From Pseudoalteromonas viridis (lineage in GTDB: Bacteria; Pseudomonadota; Gammaproteobacteria; Enterobacterales; Alteromonadaceae): 64,000 bases of DNA. The translations under genes were made by a program, and so were the position numbers. How positions within the stretch are numbered: the first letter of the stretch is position 1; the number at the start of each line of letters is the position of its first letter. The stretch is from assembly GCF_017742995.1 (NCBI RefSeq), contig NZ_CP072426.1, positions 620,001 through 684,000 of the forward strand, given 5' to 3'. The notes below the pieces were generated by a model. It did not search any database. It had not been told where the DNA came from and saw only the letters and a program-made list of their open reading frames with translations. This document shows positions 51,213 through 59,594 of the stretch, piece by piece.

Positions 51213-52217
51213 ATGTCAGTAATTTATTTACAGCGTAGTGAGCGGCTCATGGCACTGGCCATCATCGCCATGGTGAGCCTGTCGATTAGCTTAACCGACT
51301 GGGTGCAGCGCGCACTGCCGCTCTCGCCCCCCATTGTCTTCTCCTCACTGGCTGCTGTGCTGTGTATGTACTGGTTGCCTATGCTCGTCAGTTATGTACT
51401 GATACGGCGCATAGCAATTTCACACTGGTTTGCACAATGTGGCCTGCTTTATTTGACCATATTTGCTGGCACTTTGATATTTGGGGCGCTGCGCGCTCAG
51501 CTGCTCGGGATCCGCGCCCTGGAAATTGCAGAAGCGCTGTTCATTGCCCTGCCATGGAGTAGCGGTATATTTGTGCTGACAAAGTTTTACCTTACGCAAA
51601 AACACCTCAAAGATGAGCAGTTACTGCGCCAGCAGGCTGAGCTCAGGTTACTTCACAGTCAGCTTAATCCACACTTTTTGTTTAACAGCTTAAACACCAT
51701 TGCCGCACTGACCTCGTCTCGTCCGGCGCAGGCCGAAGCGCTGGTCCATAACCTGTCGGCTATTCTGCGCTACTCACTCAGACACACAATAGCAGGGCGT
51801 TCCGAGTCGCCCGCCGTTAACCTGTCTGATGAACTATTAACACTCCACAAGTGGTGTGAAATCGAACAGTGTCGCTTTGGCGAAAATTTGCAGATTGAGT
51901 TCAAAGTTGACGACGCGCTGCTCAGCCTCACCTTACCTGCCATGGTGCTCCAGCCGCTGATTGAAAATGCCATCAAACATGGTCAGAAACGTCCGCTGTG
52001 CATCACCATTCGAGCACACCTTGAGCAGGGTTTGGCAACCATTTCAGTCACTGACAATGGCGTGGGCTTTCCCGAGTCTGTGTTGGCGGGTGATGCCCAA
52101 ACAGGCCTGGGCCTGGAGATTACCCGCTCCCGACTCAAGCTGGAAGCCAATGCTGAGCTGACGCTCTCTAACTTGCCCAATGGTGGCGCCAAAGCGCAGT
52201 TTGTGCTGGAGGAATAA
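51213..52217 (+). CDS. LytS-type sensor histidine kinase
   Basis: A 334-residue membrane kinase. Four hydrophobic segments lie in residues 11-125. Next comes a short coiled linker, then the His_kinase box with phospho-acceptor His154 in L-N-P-H-F-L-F-N-S-L-N. An ATPase domain has N-A-I-K-H-G (N box), D-N-G-V-G-F and T-G-L-G-L-E (G boxes). This is the LytS/YehU class, which pairs with LytTR regulators. The response regulator gene starts two bases after its stop, so they are cotranscribed. No sensory domain outside the membrane is visible, so it probably detects a membrane-associated or small signal. The ribosome-binding site is weak. Confidence 0.9.
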   Translation: MSVIYLQRSERLMALAIIAMVSLSISLTDWVQRALPLSPPIVFSSLAAVLCMYWLPMLVSYVLIRRIAISHWFAQCGLLYLTIFAGTLIFGALRAQLLGIRALEIAEALFIALPWSSGIFVLTKFYLTQKHLKDEQLLRQQAELRLLHSQLNPHFLFNSLNTIAALTSSRPAQAEALVHNLSAILRYSLRHTIAGRSESPAVNLSDELLTLHKWCEIEQCRFGENLQIEFKVDDALLSLTLPAMVLQPLIENAIKHGQKRPLCITIRAHLEQGLATISVTDNGVGFPESVLAGDAQTGLGLEITRSRLKLEANAELTLSNLPNGGAKAQFVLEE

Positions 52218-52219
52218 CT

Positions 52220-52921
52220 ATGCTTAATATCGCCATTATCGAAGATGAACTGCCGGCATTACAAAAACTTAAAACGCAGCTGAGCCAGCTGTGTCGCTAT
52301 CAACTTGTCTATCATGGCGAGGACCCAGCACGCTTTTTAGCTGATTTTAGCCATTATCAAATTGATTTGGTCTTTGTTGATATCAATCTGCCGGGCATGA
52401 ATGGCCTGCAGCTGAGCCAGCAGTTACAAGCAGCCGGGTTCAAAGGCCAGATCATCTTTACCACAGCCTACAGCGAATTTGCCGTAGACGCATTTACACT
52501 TGGTGCAACGGACTACTTACTCAAGCCCTATACCAATGAGCGACTAGCCCTTGCGCTGTCTCGGGTTAACGCACAAAGCCTGGCCGACACTGAGCCATTG
52601 GTGCTGACCAGCAAAGTCGGCGATAAGGTAACACGTATTGAAGCCAGCCAGATTGAAGTCATTAAGCTGGAACACGGCCATGCCATCGCATATAGCGCCG
52701 CACACACTTACCCCATAGATCTGACGCTTGAAGAGCTCATGACCACACTGCCCGATGTGTTTCTTCGCATTCACCGTAACGCCATTGTCAACCGCCTGAA
52801 GATCAGCACACTGGAGCGCTGGGTTACCGGAGGGTATTTGATCAAAATGGCGCACAGTGGGCAACAAGTGATCAGCAGTCGCAGTGGTGCCAAGCTGCTG
52901 CGGCAAAAACTCCAGATTTAA
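52220..52921 (+). CDS. LytTR-family response regulator
   Basis: A 233-residue regulator with an N-terminal receiver domain: acidic pair E8-D9, phospho-acceptor Asp54 in V-F-V-D-I-N-L-P-G-M-N-G, and Lys in L-L-K-P-Y. The C-terminal LytTR DNA-binding domain (about 130-233) shows F-L-R-I-H-R-N-A-I-V-N. LytTR proteins bind tandem imperfect repeats and often control surface or secreted functions. It is paired with the kinase upstream. Adjacent RebB and hydrolase genes are plausible targets by position only. Confidence 0.92.
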   Translation: MLNIAIIEDELPALQKLKTQLSQLCRYQLVYHGEDPARFLADFSHYQIDLVFVDINLPGMNGLQLSQQLQAAGFKGQIIFTTAYSEFAVDAFTLGATDYLLKPYTNERLALALSRVNAQSLADTEPLVLTSKVGDKVTRIEASQIEVIKLEHGHAIAYSAAHTYPIDLTLEELMTTLPDVFLRIHRNAIVNRLKISTLERWVTGGYLIKMAHSGQQVISSRSGAKLLRQKLQI

Positions 52922-52925
52922 CACC

Positions 52926-52939
52926 GAGCCCCGCGGCTC
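52926..52939 (+). terminator. Small hairpin after the response regulator gene
   Basis: GAGCC-CCGC-GGCTC, a 5-bp GC-rich stem with an A-rich stretch after it, 5 bases past the stop. Weak; the hydrolase gene 50 bp downstream may still be read through. Confidence 0.35.
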
Positions 52940-52971
52940 ACCCAAACAATAAAAAAACAAAGGAAACTGAT

Positions 52972-53817
52972 ATGAAAAACATAATGCCGGTCCTGTTGGC
53001 AGGGCTGCTTAGTGCCTGTAATTCAGCCACGGACCCCGATGTGAAGCGCCACTTTATTGAAGATGATCAGTCGCACCCGCTGGTTGTACTGCTTGGTGGC
53101 AGCGAAGGCGGTAATACCTTGGCGAACCCCCATTTTCAGCCCCTGTTGGATAGCTTTCATAAACACGGAATGTCTGTTGCGTCGCTCGCCTATTTTGGGA
53201 CACCGGGCACGCCTTCGAGACAAATTTCGCTGTCGCTGGATGACATTGCCAAGCGAATTAGCAAGCTGGCGGACGACCCCAGGATCAACTCAAACTGCAT
53301 TGCCGTCTATGGATTTTCCAAAGGCGCGGAGCTGGCGCTGCTGCTGGCTGCGCACTTTGAACACATTAACCATGCGGTAGCGGTTATGCCCAGCCATGTT
53401 AGCTGGAACGCGGTAAAAACAGTTTCCTCACAACCTGGCTGGCAGCTTGAGCACACCCCTTTGCCCTATGTCGATGCGCCGCTGATTTCCTGGCCAATGC
53501 AAAAAGGCGTAGTCACCGGCACATATACACCTGCGTTTTCTGCAGCACTGGACAATGCCGACACAGAAACTTTGCATGCTGCGCGGATCCCGGTAGAAAA
53601 AACCAATGGCCCAGTATTGCTGGTCTCAGCCAAACAGGATGAGATCTGGCCGTCTCATGCAATGGCAAATAACATCATCGACTCCCTTGAGCAGGCTGAT
53701 TTTGCCTATTCATATGATCATATAGCGTTACCTGGCGGCCACTACAGCTTTAACCGCGAAACGCAGGCTCAGGTCAATCAGTTCTTAACCAATACACTGG
53801 TTAAACAGTGCCAGTAA
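52972..53817 (+). CDS. BAAT/dienelactone-hydrolase-like alpha/beta hydrolase, lipoprotein
   Basis: A 281-residue protein with a short lipoprotein signal (L-L-S-A-C, Cys16). The core is an alpha/beta hydrolase of the acyl-CoA thioester hydrolase/BAAT C-terminal type: an oxyanion segment L-L-G-G-S-E-G-G, the nucleophile in Y-G-F-S-K-G-A-E-L-A, Asp in K-Q-D-E-I-W-P and His in G-G-H-Y-S-F. The family hydrolyses or transfers acyl groups; a lipidated export form implies an extracytoplasmic substrate. AAAGGAAACTGAT precedes the ATG. It follows the LytS/LytTR genes by 50 bp and may share their transcript. The actual substrate is unknown. Confidence 0.85.
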   Translation: MKNIMPVLLAGLLSACNSATDPDVKRHFIEDDQSHPLVVLLGGSEGGNTLANPHFQPLLDSFHKHGMSVASLAYFGTPGTPSRQISLSLDDIAKRISKLADDPRINSNCIAVYGFSKGAELALLLAAHFEHINHAVAVMPSHVSWNAVKTVSSQPGWQLEHTPLPYVDAPLISWPMQKGVVTGTYTPAFSAALDNADTETLHAARIPVEKTNGPVLLVSAKQDEIWPSHAMANNIIDSLEQADFAYSYDHIALPGGHYSFNRETQAQVNQFLTNTLVKQCQ

Positions 53818-53837
53818 CCACACTTTGAGGCAGCATT

Positions 53838-53870
53838 CGCCAGTTACCGGTAAGCACTGAGTAACTGGCG
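53838..53870. terminator. Convergent bidirectional terminator
   Basis: CGCCAGTTAC (53838-53847) pairs perfectly with GTAACTGGCG (53861-53870), a 10-bp stem between the converging hydrolase and esterase genes. Confidence 0.75.
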
Positions 53871-53880
53871 GTAGGGTGAA

Positions 53881-55014
53881 TTACAAGGCTTGTTGAATTG
53901 TCTGCTTTTGCTTGTTTAGCCAGGCCAGCTGAGACGCGTCATCCACGGATAGAGAAATCGCCTTATTGACGGCTTGCATTGCCTGTTGTGGCGCCTCCTT
54001 GGCCATCATTACCCGGCTCAACATACCGTAAGGCTCTGCGGTATCCGGATAATAGGCTATCCATTTATTAACGATATATTCGGCCTCTTCAATATACTCT
54101 TTAACAACCAGATAATTGCTCAGCCCCCAAAGCTCATTAAACTCAGGTACGACCTCATAACCAAGTCGCTCTGACAGCCCCTGATAATGTGCATCAAACT
54201 CGTGTTTTTTACCTTTGATCTTCTCACCGGTGATCCACCAGTTACGAAATACATAGCGTACAGCATCATAGAGGCCAATATGAGCAATGGTCATATGATC
54301 CTCGGCTTCATACAGGTCGGCATGCCAGTTAAGTTTAGGTCCGGCATGTGCATCGAGGTTTTTTCTGAGCCGGATAAAGTTTGGGATCTGCTTTTCAAAC
54401 GGGGTATCCGCTTCTGTTGTGATGATCAGCGTTTTGTCCAGTTTTAAGCGCTCCGGATGCTGCTCAATGAATGGCAGCATATTACCACTGCCCCAGCCCA
54501 TTGCCGGCGACAGTGCAATGTACACATCAAATAGCTCAGGGGTCGACAGCATAGTGTACAAGGTAAACAGCCCTCCCAGAGAATGACCGCTGAGCAGACT
54601 GAACGAATTGGTCCGATAACGCTGCTCGACCAGCGGCTTTACCTCAGTGCGAATAAAGTTCAGCAACGCATGATTGGCCGGTTCGGTAATTACCTGACCG
54701 TCTTCTGTATACGGACTCAAATCCCGACTACGTGATGGCGTCTCAATACCCACCACTATCATTTCGGAGATGCCACCTTGTAAGTAATGGATCATACTGG
54801 CGGCATGGTCCATCTGACCTCGGGCATCCGTCAGGTATAACACAGGAAAGCGTCGTGCTTTGTTCTCCAGATTAAAATAGCCCATAGGTAACGAAATATG
54901 TACCTTACGTGTTTCTTTAAATAACGCTGAGGAAAGCTCTAACTCAACCTCCCTTTCATTGCCCCAGGATAAGTGTGAAATACATAACAGTGCGAATAGC
55001 CAAACTAACTTCAT
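53881..55014 (-). CDS. Secreted esterase (IroE/Fes-like, PF00756) with C-terminal TPR-like tail
   Basis: A 377-residue protein with a cleavable signal peptide (W-L-F-A-L-L-C-I-S-H-L-S-W-G). The esterase-D-like core has F-P-V-L-Y-L-T-D, the nucleophile in S-G-H-S-L-G-G-L near residue 142, and a late D-H-M-T motif with the catalytic His. The last ~80 residues are helical and read like one or two TPR repeats (Y-P-D-T-A-E-P-Y-G-M-L-S-R-V). Relatives hydrolyse trilactone siderophores or acyl esters in the periplasm. It is transcribed divergently from the CadC-like regulator gene, 219 bp apart, so regulation by that protein is plausible. Confidence 0.85.
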   Translation of the reverse strand: MKLVWLFALLCISHLSWGNEREVELELSSALFKETRKVHISLPMGYFNLENKARRFPVLYLTDARGQMDHAASMIHYLQGGISEMIVVGIETPSRSRDLSPYTEDGQVITEPANHALLNFIRTEVKPLVEQRYRTNSFSLLSGHSLGGLFTLYTMLSTPELFDVYIALSPAMGWGSGNMLPFIEQHPERLKLDKTLIITTEADTPFEKQIPNFIRLRKNLDAHAGPKLNWHADLYEAEDHMTIAHIGLYDAVRYVFRNWWITGEKIKGKKHEFDAHYQGLSERLGYEVVPEFNELWGLSNYLVVKEYIEEAEYIVNKWIAYYPDTAEPYGMLSRVMMAKEAPQQAMQAVNKAISLSVDDASQLAWLNKQKQTIQQAL

Positions 55015-55189
55015 TTTTGTTTACTCCATTGTATTTATTATTTAAAAGCGCTTAAATACGCCCCACATGGACACACTCATAGGGATACTCGTATGAGCGA
55101 CAAATTATCTGTGCGGTATCCAGGTGAGTGACTGCGCTCAGCAATACAACTAAAAACACCCAATGAAGGCGATGTAATCGTCCTAATTT

Positions 55190-55219
55190 TTGTCTTAGGA
55201 ATTTCTTAGGCCATATAAT
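55190..55219 (+). promoter_or_regulatory. Promoter of the CadC-like gene with CTTAGG direct repeats
   Basis: TTGTCT at 55190-55195 and TATAAT at 55214-55219, spaced 18 bp, end 14 bases before the start codon. CTTAGG is repeated at 55194-55199 and 55205-55210, an 11-bp period, inside the promoter. The repeat may be a binding site for the winged-helix regulator itself. Confidence 0.5.
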
Positions 55220-55233
55220 TCAATAAGTTAAGC

Positions 55234-57222
55234 ATGGAAAAATTAACGCACGCTTTTGTGATCAACAACATAATAATTGACCCACAGCGCAACCAGGTGC
55301 AGCACCCGGACGGAATAAATTCGCTGGAACCGAAAGCGATGGCCCTGTTATGCGTGCTTGCCGGACAGCCCAATACGGTGATTGCACAAGAAACCCTGCA
55401 TGAAACCATCTGGCCCGGTCGCGTTTTTTCACCCAGCTCATTGCAGCGCCTGATTGCACTGCTAAGAAAAGCACTCAGAGACAGCAGCAAGTCGCCCGAA
55501 ATCATCTTTACACATGCCAAACAGGGCTACAGTTTAGAAGCGGCTATTTCTAAGCCCCAAACCGGCACTAAAACGCCCGCCAAAACCTTGCTATCTGCAT
55601 TAGGCCTTGTTTTCTTACTCCTTGCTATTACTGCTTATATTTTTTACAGGCCGCCCCCGAGACTTTCTGATATTCAGGCGTTTACCTTTACCTCTTTGGC
55701 AGAATTTAACGGCCAGTTTTCACCCGACGGTAAGGCCATTGCTTTTTTGCGTCAAAGCGCAGATAAGCAAACGGAATTAGTCGTACGACAACTCGAAAAT
55801 CCGGGCAAGGACCAGCTGTTGTCCGATGTACAGATCCGCGACTTTACCTGGCTGACGAACAAGCAGCTGCTGATTGCACAAACCGACTCTGAAGCAGGCA
55901 AGCTTATCAGAGTCAGGCTGACGCAATCCGGTATTCAACCACAGCACAGCCTGCCCGCAACCAAACACCTGCGCAACATCAGACATTTGCTCAAAGGACC
56001 AGACTCGGCCATCTACTTTGTTGCGACTCATCCAGACACCGCGCAAACCGATAAAATACAAAGTGTTATCATGCAGCTGAACTTAATCAGTTTTGAGCTA
56101 AAAACGCTGATGACCCTGCCCGCAGCGCACGATATCGTCGATCTGGCCGCTGCGCCTGATGGCTTGTATGTATCACTATTTGAAAACAGAAAAATCAACA
56201 AACTGCTTCACATTGACCCCGACTCGCTGAGCGTCAACGTTATTAACGCGGAACTTGACGGGCGCTATAAACTGGCCTGGTCTTCGCACCATAACCGCCT
56301 GATATTATTGGACAGCTTAAAGCCCGCAGTATTTGCATTAGCAGCGAATAATCAGCTTGTCACCATTCATCACGCTCTGTCGGCGGGCGTTTTGGATGCA
56401 AACCTATATCAGGACAAACTACTTACCAGCCGGGCTCATCAAACCATTAACGTGTTCAACAGCCAAAGTCCGGACGCGGCGCTGATGCACAGTAAGTATG
56501 AAGACTACCTTGCATCTGTATCACCCACTGGCCGCAGTGTGGTATTTGTTTCGAACCGCAGCGGTTACCCGCAGCTTTATATGACAGATCAGAACAAACA
56601 ACCCGAAGTGATTTTTACCAACCCCGGGCGGGAAGATTTTATATCTCGCGCTATCTGGCACCCAGATGCACAGCAACTGGTATTTGCAGCGGACAAAAAA
56701 GTGTATCAATTTGACGTCGCAACTCATGAGCTTACAGCGTTACCCATAACTCAGCCAATAACCAGGGTTGAATACTGGCAAACCTCTGACTTACCGGGAG
56801 CCGGGGTGCTTTATCTAACCCATGCAACACAGGCAAGTACGGTGGCATATCACATCGATTCGGGCGAAACAGAAATGTTATCGGGCCCCGAACACTTTAT
56901 CTATGCAAGTAAAACGCACCACGTTGGCTGGCAGGACAATACGCTCAGAACGTCCACTGGAGTGAGCTGGCAACCCGACAGCGGACAAATACGCCATGCC
57001 TTCAGTGTGGGCGAGCGTATCCTGGTGCAAGTCACAGCGCCGGGTGCTCAACGCCTGCTTGAGTTTGACCCCCACCTAAATCTGCTGTCTCAACAACCGC
57101 TGCCCAAGTCTGCTCAGTTTGTTAGCAGCGCGCTTTACACCGAGCAAAACACCTTTATCTATTATTATTCCCACTGGCAAAACACCGACAGCGATCTGAT
57201 GCTTTCACAGCTTACATTCTGA
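55234..57222 (+). CDS. CadC/ToxR-like transmembrane transcriptional regulator with TolB-like sensor
   Basis: A 662-residue one-component regulator. Residues 1-105 form an OmpR/PhoB-type winged helix (L-E-P-K-A-M-A-L-L, E-T-I-W-P-G-R-V-F, A-K-Q-G-Y-S-L). A single membrane segment follows at about 115-138. The rest is a periplasmic beta-propeller with PD40-type repeats (F-S-P-D-G-K-A-I-A-F-L; V-S-P-T-G-R-S-V-V-F-V-S-N-R-S-G-Y-P-Q-L-Y). Such proteins stay in the membrane and bind DNA directly when the periplasmic part senses its cue. It is divergent from the esterase gene, and the S41-like lipoprotein gene follows 72 bp downstream, so both are candidate targets. Very short leader. Confidence 0.88.
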   Translation: MEKLTHAFVINNIIIDPQRNQVQHPDGINSLEPKAMALLCVLAGQPNTVIAQETLHETIWPGRVFSPSSLQRLIALLRKALRDSSKSPEIIFTHAKQGYSLEAAISKPQTGTKTPAKTLLSALGLVFLLLAITAYIFYRPPPRLSDIQAFTFTSLAEFNGQFSPDGKAIAFLRQSADKQTELVVRQLENPGKDQLLSDVQIRDFTWLTNKQLLIAQTDSEAGKLIRVRLTQSGIQPQHSLPATKHLRNIRHLLKGPDSAIYFVATHPDTAQTDKIQSVIMQLNLISFELKTLMTLPAAHDIVDLAAAPDGLYVSLFENRKINKLLHIDPDSLSVNVINAELDGRYKLAWSSHHNRLILLDSLKPAVFALAANNQLVTIHHALSAGVLDANLYQDKLLTSRAHQTINVFNSQSPDAALMHSKYEDYLASVSPTGRSVVFVSNRSGYPQLYMTDQNKQPEVIFTNPGREDFISRAIWHPDAQQLVFAADKKVYQFDVATHELTALPITQPITRVEYWQTSDLPGAGVLYLTHATQASTVAYHIDSGETEMLSGPEHFIYASKTHHVGWQDNTLRTSTGVSWQPDSGQIRHAFSVGERILVQVTAPGAQRLLEFDPHLNLLSQQPLPKSAQFVSSALYTEQNTFIYYYSHWQNTDSDLMLSQLTF

Positions 57223-57294
57223 AAGCGGGTTTACATATGCATAAATTAGCGCTAATTTCGTACCTAATAATGATAAAAACAAGGAAAAGGCCTA

Positions 57295-59145
57295 ATGCGA
57301 AATCAGTTAATTTTTATCTGCGTGAGCCTCTGTTTAGCCGCATGTGGAGGCGGTGGTGGAGACAATACCAAGCAAAGCGACCAAACTGCCAGCCCAAGCC
57401 CAGTTACTCCCCCAAATACGAGTCAACTCCCTAACTCTCCTCAGGCACGCCCGGATGTGGTCTTTGATGACACACTGATTGAAGATGTAGCAGACTTCGT
57501 CACACTGGCCCATTCAGTACAGTACTTTTATCCTTCGCAGTCGGTACAGGCCTCAGACTGGCCACTTTTTATTGCTGAAAGTATTGTCGAGTTGAGTCAA
57601 ACCGAAGGTGAGTCCAGAACCGATAAAGGCATTGAATTATTGCGACAAATTGCGCCTTACCTGGTAACCAGGCAGGACCAGTTACCTACGATTAATCAAC
57701 AAACACAGGTTGCAGCCTGGCAGCAAAACGCGCCCTTCTCGCAGGTGACCTACAGGAGAAACTTGCTTGAGGGCAGCTACGGCTCGCTAAGCAGCCAGGC
57801 GTATTTACCCAGCAACCGCCATATCAGCCTGGACTATGACCAGCAACCCGTTTATCTCCCATTATATCTGCCAACGCAGACCCAACTAACGGGCGACACC
57901 TTCTCCCAACTGGGGCGCTGGCAGCTGACGAGTGATTTCAGGCAGCCGGAAATATGTATGGCAACCGTCTCTGGTATGTGGGCCATGATCCAGCACTTCT
58001 GGCCCTATTTTCAGCAGGTCGAAATCAACTGGACGCAAAGCCTTAAGCCCTTGCTAAGCGCCTGTACTGAGCCGGTCCTGACTCAGCGAAACGCACTGAT
58101 TTATGCTGAGTTTACCAAACTAAATGACAACCACCTCAGCATTGTGTTGCCAGACCCGGAGTTACCCCCTTTTGATTATTATATGCCCTTCTTATTTGAG
58201 ATAGCCGAAGGAAAAGCCATTATTACACGCACCGAGCAAAACAATCGCTCGGATATCGAGATTGGTGACGAAATACTCTCAATTGATGATGAACCCGTGC
58301 AAACCTACCTGCAAAGTCGCGCAGCTGATTCGCTTCGCAACCAGCTGCACCGCGTAAATTGGGCTGCCCGCTGGCATTTATATAAAACCTCAGAAACCCC
58401 CGTTCGCTATCAGATAAAAAAGCCAGACGGCAGTGAAATTCAGCAAACCGTGAACCCGCTTAAGCGCAATAATCCGCTCAAGTTTAGCGGCATGAGATAT
58501 GTCCCCATTGGCTCTGAGGTACTGGAGCACCTGGGCGACAATATCTATCGCATCAACGTCTATCATGTCGAGCAGCAAGCCCTTAGCTCATTGCGTGCTC
58601 AGCTACAAAATGCCAAAGCCGTGATACTGGATATGCGCCAGTATCCAACCAGCTGGCAGGGATGGCAGGGCGTACTCAGCTGGTTTATTCAGCGCGACGC
58701 CGTCAATGATACGCTCACCTACGTCTGGCAGGGCGCGCCCAACCAAAGTGACGCACAAGTACAAAACATCACACAGACAATCCGTGTCGCACAGGACGCA
58801 CTGAACATTCCGGCAATTGCATTGGCATCTCGGGAAAGCCAGAGCCAGAGTGAGCACGCGCTGGTGTTTGCCCGCAGTGGCGGCATAAAAGTACTTGGAG
58901 AGTCGACATCAGGTATCAATGGGGAAATTTTTAACGCGGATTTCTTTGATTTATCGGCAAGTATGGCACGGGATAACCTATTTACCTTTACCAGTATGCT
59001 CGCTAACCGGCTTAACGGCGATCCCTTGATCAACGCAGGAGTTGAAATTGATATCTGGGTGCCCAGAACCATTGAAAGCATCAGAGCACAAAGAGATAAC
59101 CAGTTAGAAGCGGCCGTCGATTATTTAAACGCACAGTTAAAGTAA
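57295..59145 (+). CDS. S41-family (C-terminal processing-like) peptidase lipoprotein
   Basis: A 616-residue protein. The signal peptide ends with lipobox L-A-A-C (Cys16), then a G-rich and Ser/Pro/Thr-rich linker. The middle has a PDZ-like stretch (I-G-D-E-I-L-S-I-D-D-E-P-V) near 325-345. The C-terminal third is the S41 fold: A-V-I-L-D-M-R-Q-Y-P, the probable nucleophile region S-R-E-S-Q-S-Q-S-E-H-A-L, the V-L-G-E-S-T-S-G strand and the final I-N-A-G-V-E-I-D-I-W-V-P. The nucleophile motif is not the classic one, so activity is likely but not certain. Anchored in the outer or inner membrane, it may process secreted proteins. Cotranscription with the CadC-like gene is possible. Confidence 0.85.
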   Translation: MRNQLIFICVSLCLAACGGGGGDNTKQSDQTASPSPVTPPNTSQLPNSPQARPDVVFDDTLIEDVADFVTLAHSVQYFYPSQSVQASDWPLFIAESIVELSQTEGESRTDKGIELLRQIAPYLVTRQDQLPTINQQTQVAAWQQNAPFSQVTYRRNLLEGSYGSLSSQAYLPSNRHISLDYDQQPVYLPLYLPTQTQLTGDTFSQLGRWQLTSDFRQPEICMATVSGMWAMIQHFWPYFQQVEINWTQSLKPLLSACTEPVLTQRNALIYAEFTKLNDNHLSIVLPDPELPPFDYYMPFLFEIAEGKAIITRTEQNNRSDIEIGDEILSIDDEPVQTYLQSRAADSLRNQLHRVNWAARWHLYKTSETPVRYQIKKPDGSEIQQTVNPLKRNNPLKFSGMRYVPIGSEVLEHLGDNIYRINVYHVEQQALSSLRAQLQNAKAVILDMRQYPTSWQGWQGVLSWFIQRDAVNDTLTYVWQGAPNQSDAQVQNITQTIRVAQDALNIPAIALASRESQSQSEHALVFARSGGIKVLGESTSGINGEIFNADFFDLSASMARDNLFTFTSMLANRLNGDPLINAGVEIDIWVPRTIESIRAQRDNQLEAAVDYLNAQLK

Positions 59146-59175
59146 TTGACCACCTTAAACTCACTGCGCACGGTA

Positions 59176-59208
59176 CCTTTTGGGCCTGGCTGAGCCAGAT
59201 CCAAAAGG
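59176..59208 (+). terminator. Hairpin after the S41 gene
   Basis: CCTTTTGG pairs with CCAAAAGG, and inside them CTGGC pairs with GCCAG around TGA, giving a long stem with small internal loops, 30 bases past the stop. Confidence 0.6.
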
Positions 59209-59278
59209 ACAATCATTTACAATCAATGAAACGCCAACTAACCTATATACGGCGTATTTCACGATTAAAAGGACTTAA

Positions 59279-59515
59279 ATGATGTTAGAGATGCTGAGAA
59301 ATGGCGATCTGCCACTAGCCCCAACAGTACTTGCCTTGCAGTTATGCCTGTGTTTGGGTATCAATTTACTGGTTGCTTATAAATACCAATACAGCAAAGC
59401 CGTTGCGGTCCTCGTTGCCTTACTGCCATTTATCAATATCTATGCGACCTGTGTGTATATTGCACTGGCCATATTCCATTTAAGGAAAGTCAAAAACACA
59501 GGTAACCCGAGCTAA
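59279..59515 (+). CDS. Small membrane protein, 78 residues
   Basis: Two hydrophobic helices, about residues 15-32 and 39-66, separated by a Lys/Tyr-rich turn (Y-K-Y-Q-Y-S-K-A), with a basic tail (H-L-R-K-V-K-N). AAAAGGACTTAA precedes the ATG; a second ATG follows directly. No family recognised. It stands between a hairpin and a strong terminator, so it forms its own transcription unit. Confidence 0.65.
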   Translation: MMLEMLRNGDLPLAPTVLALQLCLCLGINLLVAYKYQYSKAVAVLVALLPFINIYATCVYIALAIFHLRKVKNTGNPS

Positions 59516-59533
59516 TATCACCGCAAGTTAAAT

Positions 59534-59564
59534 AAAGCTGAAGCAGGTAAAGTGCTTCAGCTTT
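59534..59564. terminator. Strong terminator between the small membrane protein and Nramp genes
   Basis: AAAGCTGAAGCA (59534-59545) pairs perfectly with TGCTTCAGCTTT (59553-59564), a 12-bp stem with a 7-base loop followed by TTAG. It sits between converging genes and can serve both. Confidence 0.85.
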
Positions 59565-59594
59565 TAGTCCACTCTCAGATATTTTTGTCGCACA

